From positions 423,191 to 487,190 of the forward strand of contig NZ_SJCY01000003.1 of NCBI RefSeq assembly GCF_004354365.1: a stretch of DNA of 64,000 bases, given 5' to 3'. This DNA is from Pedobacter changchengzhani. Its GTDB lineage: Bacteria > Bacteroidota > Bacteroidia > Sphingobacteriales > Sphingobacteriaceae. The translations under genes were made by a program, and so were the position numbers. Below the pieces are notes generated by a model. The model had not been told where the DNA came from. It ran no database searches and was given only the letters and a program-made list of their open reading frames with translations. Shown in pieces: positions 34,157-41,948 of the stretch (position 1 is its first letter; each line of letters opens with the position of its first letter).

Positions 34157-36253
34157 ATGCAAAGTTTCAGAACAGAACTTGAAAATCCAGTTGTAGCTCC
34201 AGAGATTATTGATCTTGAAAGAAAAATCCGAGCTTTTCGCGAAGGTAAAATACACGATGAAAAATTTAGAAGTTTAAGGTTAGCCAGAGGTATTTACGGC
34301 CAACGCCAGCCTGGTGTGCAAATGGTTCGTATCAAAATTCCATTTGGTAAAGTTACTTTTAAGCAAATGTTAAAAATAGCCGATATTTCTGATGAATATG
34401 CTTCGTCTAACCTGCATTTCACAACTCGTCAGGATATTCAAATCCATTACGTAAGTTTAGATAAAACCCCAGAATTGTGGGCTAAACTTTCTGAAGATGA
34501 CATTACCATTCGCGAAGCATGTAGCAATACAGTAAGAAATGTAACGGCATCTTGCGCTGCTGGTATCGATGCTGCTGAGCCTTTTGATGTATCTTCTTAT
34601 GCGCATGGCTTTTTTAAATACTTTTTAGGCAATCCTGTAAGTATGGAACTTGGCCGGAAATTCAAATTCGGGTTTTCATCAAGCGAAGAAGATACTGCTT
34701 ATTCATTTATTAACGACATCGGTTTCATCCCGAAAGTAAAAATAGAAAACGGCGAAGAAATTAGAGGTTTCAAAGTTGTTTTGGGTGGAAGTTTAGGCGC
34801 ACAGCCTTATATCGGTCAGCCAGTGACAGATTTTATGCACGAGGATTTAATTATCCCTTTTTCGGAAGCTGTTTTACGTGTGTTTGATCGGTTTGGAGAG
34901 CGTACAAATAGAAATAAAGCCAGATTAAAATTTTTACTGAACAAAGTTGGTTTCGATGAATTTGTGAAAATGGTAGCAGAAGAGCAAATTGCTACTAAAG
35001 TTAAAACTTATAAAATAGATAGAACAGTTGTAGATGAACCAAGTATTCCGGTTCCAGTTTCTACTACATTAGAAATTCCTACGGATAAGCAATTGGCTTA
35101 CGAAGTTTGGTTGGGCACGAATGTTTTTAAACAGAAACAAGAAGGTTACAACGGAGTATATGTAAAGGTAAGAACCGGCGATATGTCAACCGCAATTGCT
35201 CGTAAATTTATAACCGCAATTAAACCGCTAGTTGCTGATGATATTCGCGTAACGATTAACCAAGGTTTAATGCTCAAATATGTAACAAGCGAAGCTTTAC
35301 CCGCATTGTTTTTAGCGTTAGATGAATTGGGACTTTCGGTTCCCGGCCATAATAGTGTTGCTGATGTAACCACTTGTCCTGGAACGGATACCTGCAATTT
35401 AGGAATTTCCAATTCTATGGAATTATCAAGAGTGCTCGAGTCTGTTATTTACGCTGAATACGCAGATTTTGTTTACAACAAAGAAATTAAGATTAAAATT
35501 AGTGGCTGTATGAACAGTTGTGGTCAGCATGGTATTGCACACATTGGTTTTCATGGCAGTTCTATGAACGTTAAAGGTAAAATAATGCCTACTGTACAGG
35601 TTCTGTTAGGTGGTGGAGCGGTTGGAAATGGCGAAGGAAGAGCTGCGGAAAAGGTAATTAAAGTGCCATCCAAAAGAGCACCAGAAGTGTTACGCACCAT
35701 TTTGAACGATTATAGTATTAAGGAAGAATTTTACAATAGCTTTTTAGATTATTATGATGCAATGGGTAAAGATTATTTCTATCAAATGCTAAAGCCTATT
35801 GCCGACCAAGAAACCTTAACCGCAAATGATTTTGTGGATTGGGGACAGAATGATGATTTTATCAGGGCAATTGGCGTTGGAGAATGCGCAGGTGTGGTAA
35901 TTGATTTGGTAGCAACTTTAATTTTCGAAACTGAAGAGAAATATGGTTGGGCGGTAGAAGCTTATGACCAAGGCATGTGGGCCGATGCAATATACCATGG
36001 CTACAATACTATGATTAGCGCTGCAAAAGCCATTTTGCTAGATAATGGCATAAGCAAAAGCACGCAAATTGGTATTATAGATACTTTTAACGAGGAATAT
36101 GCAAGCAAGTTGGGTGCAACTAATTTTAGCGAAATTGTATTGCAAATTAACAAAAACGAGCCTTCACAACAATTTGCCGAAGCTTACGTGGCAGAAGCAA
36201 AAGATTTTCTAAATAAGGTTAAAGCATTTAAAAGTGTAAAATTAGTTGATTAA
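34157..36253 (+). CDS. Assimilatory sulfite (nitrite/sulfite) reductase hemoprotein
   Basis: 698 residues of the siroheme/4Fe-4S sulfite/nitrite reductase family with two ferredoxin-like halves. The cluster and siroheme ligands are C407 and C413 in TCPGTDTCNLG and C451 and C455 in SGCMNSCGQHG, the canonical C-x5-C and C-x3-C pairs. HFTTRQDIQIH and NVTASCAAGID are substrate-region motifs of the N-terminal half. The C-terminal 130 residues are an extra helical extension seen in Bacteroidota members. It reduces sulfite to sulfide with six electrons, presumably from ferredoxin. First gene of the sulfate assimilation operon. Confidence 0.93.
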   Translation: MQSFRTELENPVVAPEIIDLERKIRAFREGKIHDEKFRSLRLARGIYGQRQPGVQMVRIKIPFGKVTFKQMLKIADISDEYASSNLHFTTRQDIQIHYVSLDKTPELWAKLSEDDITIREACSNTVRNVTASCAAGIDAAEPFDVSSYAHGFFKYFLGNPVSMELGRKFKFGFSSSEEDTAYSFINDIGFIPKVKIENGEEIRGFKVVLGGSLGAQPYIGQPVTDFMHEDLIIPFSEAVLRVFDRFGERTNRNKARLKFLLNKVGFDEFVKMVAEEQIATKVKTYKIDRTVVDEPSIPVPVSTTLEIPTDKQLAYEVWLGTNVFKQKQEGYNGVYVKVRTGDMSTAIARKFITAIKPLVADDIRVTINQGLMLKYVTSEALPALFLALDELGLSVPGHNSVADVTTCPGTDTCNLGISNSMELSRVLESVIYAEYADFVYNKEIKIKISGCMNSCGQHGIAHIGFHGSSMNVKGKIMPTVQVLLGGGAVGNGEGRAAEKVIKVPSKRAPEVLRTILNDYSIKEEFYNSFLDYYDAMGKDYFYQMLKPIADQETLTANDFVDWGQNDDFIRAIGVGECAGVVIDLVATLIFETEEKYGWAVEAYDQGMWADAIYHGYNTMISAAKAILLDNGISKSTQIGIIDTFNEEYASKLGATNFSEIVLQINKNEPSQQFAEAYVAEAKDFLNKVKAFKSVKLVD

Positions 36254-36257
36254 AAAA

Positions 36258-37031
36258 ATGACACAGCATAAAAATATTACCGCTAAAATTACACTCTTAG
36301 GTGCAGGTCCGGGCGATCCAGAATTATTAACTTTAAAAGGTGTTAAAGCCTTACAAAACGCTGATGTGGTTTTGTATGATGCGCTAACAAACGAAGCATT
36401 GTTAGAATATGCGCCTGCAGAAGCCATAAAAGTTTATGTGGGCAAACGTTCTGGCGAACATTCTTATCCACAAGATACCATTAATAAACTGATGATTGAT
36501 TATGCCTTAAATTACGGGCATGTGGTTAGGCTAAAAGGTGGCGATCCATTTGTTTTTGGTAGGGGATATGAAGAGTTGGATTATGCAACTTCTTACAATA
36601 TTCCTGTCGATGTTATTCCCGGTATTTCGAGTTCAATCGGCGTTCCTGGTTTACAACAAATTCCCGTTACACACCGTGGATTGAGCGAAAGCTTTTGGGT
36701 AATTACGGGAACAACAACTTCTGGTGAAGTATCAAAAGATATTTATCAAGCAGCACAATCTAGCGCAACTGTTTTGATTTTGATGGGATTAAAAAAATTA
36801 GCTAAAATTGTAGAAATTTTTAAAGAAGCAGGTAAGCTTAATCTGCCTGTTGCAGTGGTTCAAAATGGTTCATCAGCAGATGAGAAATTAGTTGTAGGCA
36901 CTGTAGAAACGATTGAAAGTTTGGTGCAGTTGGAACTTATAAAAGCACCTGCGCTTTTAATTTTTGGCGAAGTGGTTTCTTTACATCCATCATTTAAAAA
37001 ATTAGTAAAACAATATGCAAGTATTGCCTAA
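36258..37031 (+). CDS. cobA: Uroporphyrinogen-III C-methyltransferase
   Basis: 257 residues from ATG 36258; a TTG at 36246 overlaps the previous gene and is less likely. All SUMT motifs are intact: LLGAGPGDPELLTLKG, ADVVLYDALT, VVRLKGGDPFVFGRGYEE, PGISSSIGVPGLQQIPVTHRG broken here as PGISSSIGVP and IPVTHRG, and LILMGL. It methylates uroporphyrinogen III to precorrin-2, supplying siroheme for the adjacent sulfite reductase. Its last 17 bases overlap the next gene. Confidence 0.95.
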   Translation: MTQHKNITAKITLLGAGPGDPELLTLKGVKALQNADVVLYDALTNEALLEYAPAEAIKVYVGKRSGEHSYPQDTINKLMIDYALNYGHVVRLKGGDPFVFGRGYEELDYATSYNIPVDVIPGISSSIGVPGLQQIPVTHRGLSESFWVITGTTTSGEVSKDIYQAAQSSATVLILMGLKKLAKIVEIFKEAGKLNLPVAVVQNGSSADEKLVVGTVETIESLVQLELIKAPALLIFGEVVSLHPSFKKLVKQYASIA

Positions 37032-38526
37032 TCTATCTAATAATGAAATCGCTTTTTCTGAAGAGGAGAAGGGTAATCAACTTTTTCCGGTTTTTGTAAA
37101 ACTGAATAAGTTGCGTACATTATTGGTTGGTGCAGGAAATATCGGCTTAGAAAAACTAACAGCAATTGTAAACAACAGTCAAAAAGCTAAAATTACAATT
37201 GTTGCTGAAACCATTACCGATGATGTTTATGCGCTAATAGCGAATTTTCCTCAAATAAAGGTTAAGCAAAAAAGTTTTGATGTTTCTGATTTAAACGATG
37301 TTGATATCGTTTTTGCAGCAACAAATAACACCATTTTAAATGAAGAAATTCGAAAGCTTACGCAAGCAAATGGTTTGCTAATAAACGTAGCCGATAAACC
37401 TGAACTTTGCGATTTCTATTTGGGCTCAATTGTTCAAAAAGGCGATTTAAAAATCGCCATTTCTACAAATGGAAAATCGCCCACGATTGCAAAGCGTTTA
37501 AAAGAAATTTTAAATGAAGGAATTCCAGCCGAGCTGGATGAAACTTTGCAAAATATGAGTGCATTGCGATTAACGCTGAAAGGAGATTTTTCTGCAAAAG
37601 TTAAAAGATTAAATAAGGTTACTCAAAATTTAATAAGTCCTAAAAAAAGTTTTGCCGAACGGAACATCAGGTGGTTAATTTGGTTAACTTCCATTTTGCT
37701 TTTAGGTGTTATAGGTACAACATTGTGGCAAACTGAACCCGAGTTCCAAACGTTTTTAATCCACATCGATCCATTATTTTATTGGTTTTTAGGTGCCGGA
37801 TTTCTTTTTGCGCTAATTGATGGTGCAATAGGAATGTCGTACGGCGTAACCACAGCATCCTTTTCGTTAGCAATGGGTTTACCACCAGCTTCCGCGAGTA
37901 TGGCCATACATATCTCTGAAGTTTTGAGCAATGGTATTGCCGGATGGATGCACTTAAAAATGGGTAATGTTAATTGGAAACTTTTTAAACTATTAATTCT
38001 ACCTGCAATTATTGGTGCTGTTTTAGGTGCTTATATTTTATCATCTTTAGAACATTATAGCGCTTACGTAAAGCCAATTGTTGCCATTTACACCTTCTTT
38101 TTGGGCGCTATTATTTTAATGAAGACCTTTAAAATCAAAAAGAAAAAATCAGATCAAAAGATTAAAAGAATTGGTTTGTTAGGTTTTGTAGGTGGATTTA
38201 TTGATGCTGCCTTTGGCGGTGGATGGGGTTCAATCGTTTTATCAAGCTTAATTGCCGGTGGTCGCCACCCTTTATTCTCTTTGGGTACGGTTAAAATTAG
38301 CAGGTTTTTTATAGCAACTTTAAGCTCATTAACTTTTTTTACTATGTTGGGTGGTAAACATTGGGAAGCCGTTCTGGGCTTAGTTATTGGCAGTGCAATC
38401 GCATCGCCAATAGCGGCAAGGGTATCCAACAAAATTTCGGCAAAAACAATTATGGTTGCGGTAGGTATTATTGTAATGTTGGTAAGCTTGCGCAGTATAG
38501 TTTTGTTTATTCTAAAATTAATTTAA
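37015..38526 (+). CDS. Siroheme dehydrogenase/chelatase fused to TauE/SafE transporter
   Basis: 503 residues with two modules. Residues 1-205 are the CysG N-terminal type: NAD-binding LLVGAGNIGLEK (37-47), FAATNN, NVADKPELCDFYLGS (124-138) and STNGKSPTIAKRLKE, for precorrin-2 dehydrogenase/sirohydrochlorin ferrochelatase. From 219 follow about eight membrane helices of the TauE/SafE (TSUP) anion transporter family, with GMSYGVTTASFSLAMGLPP and the internal repeat GFIDAAFGGGWGSI. The transporter half probably moves sulfite, sulfate or another sulfur anion. ATG at 37015 overlaps cobA by 17 bases. No frameshift is present; the fusion is continuous. Confidence 0.93.
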   Translation: MQVLPNLSNNEIAFSEEEKGNQLFPVFVKLNKLRTLLVGAGNIGLEKLTAIVNNSQKAKITIVAETITDDVYALIANFPQIKVKQKSFDVSDLNDVDIVFAATNNTILNEEIRKLTQANGLLINVADKPELCDFYLGSIVQKGDLKIAISTNGKSPTIAKRLKEILNEGIPAELDETLQNMSALRLTLKGDFSAKVKRLNKVTQNLISPKKSFAERNIRWLIWLTSILLLGVIGTTLWQTEPEFQTFLIHIDPLFYWFLGAGFLFALIDGAIGMSYGVTTASFSLAMGLPPASASMAIHISEVLSNGIAGWMHLKMGNVNWKLFKLLILPAIIGAVLGAYILSSLEHYSAYVKPIVAIYTFFLGAIILMKTFKIKKKKSDQKIKRIGLLGFVGGFIDAAFGGGWGSIVLSSLIAGGRHPLFSLGTVKISRFFIATLSSLTFFTMLGGKHWEAVLGLVIGSAIASPIAARVSNKISAKTIMVAVGIIVMLVSLRSIVLFILKLI

Positions 38527-38528
38527 TA

Positions 38529-39245
38529 ATGGAATTAGAAGCATTAAGAGAACAAATTTCAGGTTTAAATACGGTTGATAAATTAAAATATTTGGCAGAT
38601 AAATACCCGAATCGGATTATTTTTTCGACAAGTTTCGGTTGGGAGGATCAAGCCATAACCCACTTAATTTTTGCCAATAATATTCCCATTAAAGTATTTA
38701 CTTTAGAAACCGGGCGATTATTTACAGAAACTTATTATGTTTGGAACCGTACATTAGAAATTTACAATAAACCCATCCACGCTTATTATCCACAAACGGA
38801 TTTGTTGGAGAATATGGTAAATGCTAAAGGTCCAAATAGCTTTTATGAATCGGTAGAGAATAGAAAAGAATGCTGTTTTATCCGTAAAATTGAACCTTTA
38901 AAAAGAGCATTAAAAGGCAATGAAATATGGGTTACAGGTATTCGTGCCGATCAAAGCATAAACCGAGAAGATATGCACGATATGGAATGGGATGAAGGCA
39001 ATCAGCTGATCAAATTCCATCCTATATTTAATTGGACTTTAGATGATGTAAAGAGTTTTATTAGTGAGCACAATATCGTTTATAACACATTGCATGATAA
39101 GGGTTTCCCGAGTATTGGCTGTGCGCCATGTACCAGAGCGGTGAACCCAGGTGAAGATTTTAGAGCTGGAAGATGGTGGTGGGAAGATCAAAGTAAAAAA
39201 GAATGTGGATTACACGCAACAGAGGTTGAAGCTAGGAAGGTTTAG
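38529..39245 (+). CDS. cysH: Adenylyl-sulfate (APS) reductase, CysH family
   Basis: 238 residues from ATG 38529, 2 bases after the fusion gene's stop. An upstream in-frame extension (38361) translates out-of-frame transporter sequence and is rejected. STSFGWEDQ binds the nucleotide. The paired cysteines C115-C116 in KECCFIRK and C198/C201 in IGCAPCTR are the 4Fe-4S ligands that mark APS-type reductases, and C226 in KECGLH is catalytic. Using APS directly agrees with the absence of an APS kinase in this operon. The stop TAG lies in GTTTAGGG. Confidence 0.93.
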   Translation: MELEALREQISGLNTVDKLKYLADKYPNRIIFSTSFGWEDQAITHLIFANNIPIKVFTLETGRLFTETYYVWNRTLEIYNKPIHAYYPQTDLLENMVNAKGPNSFYESVENRKECCFIRKIEPLKRALKGNEIWVTGIRADQSINREDMHDMEWDEGNQLIKFHPIFNWTLDDVKSFISEHNIVYNTLHDKGFPSIGCAPCTRAVNPGEDFRAGRWWWEDQSKKECGLHATEVEARKV

Positions 39246-39431
39246 GGTTTAAGGTAAAGCTTAATCGCCAAAAATAGAGCAAAGAACGATTAACAAAGAT
39301 AAAAGACAGTGCTATACGTGTTGCTTAACTTTACAGAACTGCAATAGAGGAACTTCGAAAGAACAACCTTTAAACATTACAATTAATTAAACAATAATTT
39401 TTAATATAAGGCCCATTTTGGGTTTTGGGGT

Positions 39432-40337
39432 ATGAGCGAGTATAATTTTGATTATTTAGATGAATTAGAGGCAGAAGCCATTCACATTTTGCGTGAAGTA
39501 GCAGGTCAGTTTGAAAAGCCAGCATTATTATTTTCTGGTGGTAAAGATTCAATTACCTTGGTTAGGTTGGCAGAAAAAGCCTTTCGTCCTGGTAAATTTC
39601 CTTTTCCATTGGTGCACATAGATACTGGTCATAATTTTCAGGAAACGATAGATTATCGTGATCAAATGGTAGAAAGGATTGGAGAACGGTTAATCGTTGG
39701 TTCTGTTCAAGATTCTATCAACGATGGTAAAGTTGTTGAACAAACTGGCAAAAACGCAAGTAGAAATAGTTTGCAAACAATCACTTTGTTGGATACGATA
39801 GCCAAATATGAGTTTGATGCCTGTATTGGTGGAGCTCGTAGAGATGAAGAAAAAGCAAGGGCAAAAGAACGTATTTTCTCCGTTCGTGACGAATTTGGCC
39901 AATGGGATCCAAAACGCCAACGCCCCGAACTTTGGAACATTTACAACGGTCGGATTCACAAAGGCGAAAATGTGCGTATTTTTCCAATAAGTAACTGGAC
40001 CGAGCTTGACGTTTGGAATTACATCCGCAGAGAAAAAATAGAGTTACCAAGTATTTATTTCTCGCACAAGCGTGATGTAATTACAAGAAATGGACAGCTC
40101 ATGGCCGCATCGCCATTTTTAAATATGGATAACGAAGATATTGTTTTTAACAAACAAGTTCGCTTTCGTACCGTAGGTGATATGTCTTGCACGGCTGCGG
40201 TAGAATCAGAAGCCGTTTTAATTGATGATATAATCTCTGAAATTAGTGCTTCCAAAATATCCGAACGTGGCGCAAGGCTAGATGATAAAGTATCTGAAGC
40301 TGCGATGGAAGACAGAAAAAAAGGCGGGTATTTTTAA
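39432..40337 (+). CDS. cysD: Sulfate adenylyltransferase subunit 2
   Basis: 301 residues. The PP-loop ATP-binding motif is LLFSGGKDS (32-40), followed by FPLVHIDTGHNF, CIGGARRDEEKARAKER and IFPISNWTELDVWNYI, all diagnostic for CysD. With CysN it makes APS from sulfate and ATP. A 186-base gap with no clear promoter separates it from cysH; an inverted-repeat array lies between it and cysN. Confidence 0.97.
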   Translation: MSEYNFDYLDELEAEAIHILREVAGQFEKPALLFSGGKDSITLVRLAEKAFRPGKFPFPLVHIDTGHNFQETIDYRDQMVERIGERLIVGSVQDSINDGKVVEQTGKNASRNSLQTITLLDTIAKYEFDACIGGARRDEEKARAKERIFSVRDEFGQWDPKRQRPELWNIYNGRIHKGENVRIFPISNWTELDVWNYIRREKIELPSIYFSHKRDVITRNGQLMAASPFLNMDNEDIVFNKQVRFRTVGDMSCTAAVESEAVLIDDIISEISASKISERGARLDDKVSEAAMEDRKKGGYF

Positions 40338-40340
40338 GGG

Positions 40341-40449
40341 AGATTTGAGTGCTGAGATATGAGATTTGAGAACTCATATCTTGATTTATATAATTTGAAG
40401 TAAGAAGTTAGAAAGATACTCATATCTCAAATCTAACTTCTCATATCTA
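40341..40449. repeat. Inverted simple-sequence array between cysD and cysN
   Basis: Imperfect copies of GAGATTTGAGATATGAG (40341-40370) are answered by inverted CTCATATCTCAAATC and CTCATATC copies (40419-40448). AGAAGTTAGA and TCTAACTTCT pair inside. Several alternative hairpins are possible directly upstream of the cysN start (40456). Confidence 0.7.
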
Positions 40450-40455
40450 AAGGAA

Positions 40456-41703
40456 ATGAACATATTAAAATTTTTCACAGCGGGCAGTGTTGATGATGGT
40501 AAGAGTACCTTAATCGGCCGGTTGTTATACGATACAGATTCCATTTTGGCAGATCAGTTGGAAGCTTTACAAAGCTCTAACCGTAAAAATGACGATGGAA
40601 GTATTGATTTAGCCATTTTAACCGATGGTTTGCGTGCAGAGCGAGAACAAGGCATTACCATTGATGTTGCTTACAAATATTTTCAAACCGAAAAGCGTAA
40701 GTTCATTATTGCCGATACACCCGGACATATTCAATACACCCGTAACATGGTTACAGGTGCATCTACGGCTAATTTAGCCATTATATTAGTAGATGCCCGC
40801 AACGGTGTGGTAGAACAGACCATTCGCCACTCTTATTTAGTTTCTCTTTTGGGCATTAAGCACGTTGTAGTTTGCATTAACAAAATGGACATGGTTAATT
40901 ATAGTGAAGATGTTTACAGTTCAATCATCAATAAATATAAAGATTTGGCCAAGCAACTTAAACTTGCTGATGTAAATTACATTCCGGTTAGTGCATTAAA
41001 GGGCGATAATATTGTGCAAAATTCTGTAAATATGGATTGGTACAAGGGCGAAAGTTTATTGCACTTTTTAGAAAAAGTAGATACCGATAACCTAGATAAA
41101 TCACAATTGGCGCGTATGCCTGTACAGTGGGTTATCCGTCCGCAAACGGATGAATTGCACGATTATCGTGGCTATGCAGGTAGAGTATTGAGTGGTACTT
41201 TTAAGGTAAACGATAACGTAACAATTATTCCATCTGGTGCAACTTCTACCATCAAAAGGATCGAATTTTTTGATCAGTTTCCCGATGCCGCACATGCAGG
41301 TCAATCGGTTACCATTCATTTAAATGGCGATGTAGATATTAGCCGTGGCGATACCATTGTAAACGCATCAGCCTTAACACAAGATACTAAGTTAATTGAA
41401 GCCGATTTATGTTGGATGGATGGTCGTGCTTTAGATACATCCATCACCTATTTAATTCAGCACAATAGCAAAACCACCAAATGTAAAGTGAGCGAAATTT
41501 TGCACAAAGTGGATATTAACACTTTGGAGAAACACGATGCTGATGAGTTTAAGCTAAATGATATTGGTCGCGTAATAATTAAAACTGCCGATACTTTAGC
41601 TTTTGATTTGTACGATGACAACCGAGCAAATGGTTCAGCAATATTGGTTGATAGCAGAACGAATTTAACGGTTGGTGCGCTAATGTTTAGGGCTGCGATG
41701 TAA
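40456..41703 (+). CDS. cysN: Sulfate adenylyltransferase subunit 1 (GTPase)
   Basis: 415 residues. P-loop AGSVDDGKST (9-18), switch region REQGITIDVAYKYF, DTPGHIQYTRNM and NKMD mark an EF-Tu-like GTPase of the CysN type. It ends after the beta-barrel domains, with no fused APS kinase. GTP hydrolysis drives APS formation by CysD. Last gene of the operon; a terminator follows at 41725. Confidence 0.96.
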   Translation: MNILKFFTAGSVDDGKSTLIGRLLYDTDSILADQLEALQSSNRKNDDGSIDLAILTDGLRAEREQGITIDVAYKYFQTEKRKFIIADTPGHIQYTRNMVTGASTANLAIILVDARNGVVEQTIRHSYLVSLLGIKHVVVCINKMDMVNYSEDVYSSIINKYKDLAKQLKLADVNYIPVSALKGDNIVQNSVNMDWYKGESLLHFLEKVDTDNLDKSQLARMPVQWVIRPQTDELHDYRGYAGRVLSGTFKVNDNVTIIPSGATSTIKRIEFFDQFPDAAHAGQSVTIHLNGDVDISRGDTIVNASALTQDTKLIEADLCWMDGRALDTSITYLIQHNSKTTKCKVSEILHKVDINTLEKHDADEFKLNDIGRVIIKTADTLAFDLYDDNRANGSAILVDSRTNLTVGALMFRAAM

Positions 41704-41724
41704 TCTTAACTCGAATTCTTAATG

Positions 41725-41761
41725 AAAAGCGGCGTATCTATTAAGACTACTCCGCTTTTTT
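41725..41761 (+). terminator. Terminator of the sulfate assimilation operon
   Basis: AAAAGCGG (41725-41732) pairs with CCGCTTTT (41752-41759), followed by Ts, 21 bases after the cysN stop. Confidence 0.75.
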
Positions 41762-41784
41762 AAATTAATTCTTCATTATTACGT

Positions 41785-41858
41785 CGTCATGCTGTCCCGA
41801 ATTTTCGGGATCAGCATCTTTCCTGCCACAAAGACCCTGAAATAAATTCAGGGTGACG
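41785..41858. repeat. CGTCATGCTG-type nested palindromic element
   Basis: The ends CGTCATGCTG and CAGGGTGACG are imperfect inverted repeats (8 of 10). Inside lie two palindromes, TCCCGAATTTTCGGGA (41795-41810) and ACCCTGAAATAAATTCAGGGT (41834-41854, given as two 10-base arms ACCCTGAAAT/ATTCAGGGT). This resembles dispersed CGTCAT repeats of Bacteroidota and shares its outer CGTCAT with the element at 12826. Confidence 0.7.
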
Positions 41859-41948
41859 ATTGCCTTAGCTTAAAGCCAAATTACTGGAGATTGATCTATA
41901 TTTAATTTAGGTTATCTAGCTTTGAATTATGATAAAAAAAAATATTCT

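Noticed and set aside
38361..38528. N-terminal extension of CysH
   Set aside because: It overlaps the transporter gene out of frame; the family starts at ATG 38529 right after the upstream stop.
40341..40449. CRISPR-like array between cysD and cysN
   Set aside because: Units are imperfect, of varying length and inverted rather than direct, and no cas genes are present. No CRISPR was found anywhere in the window.
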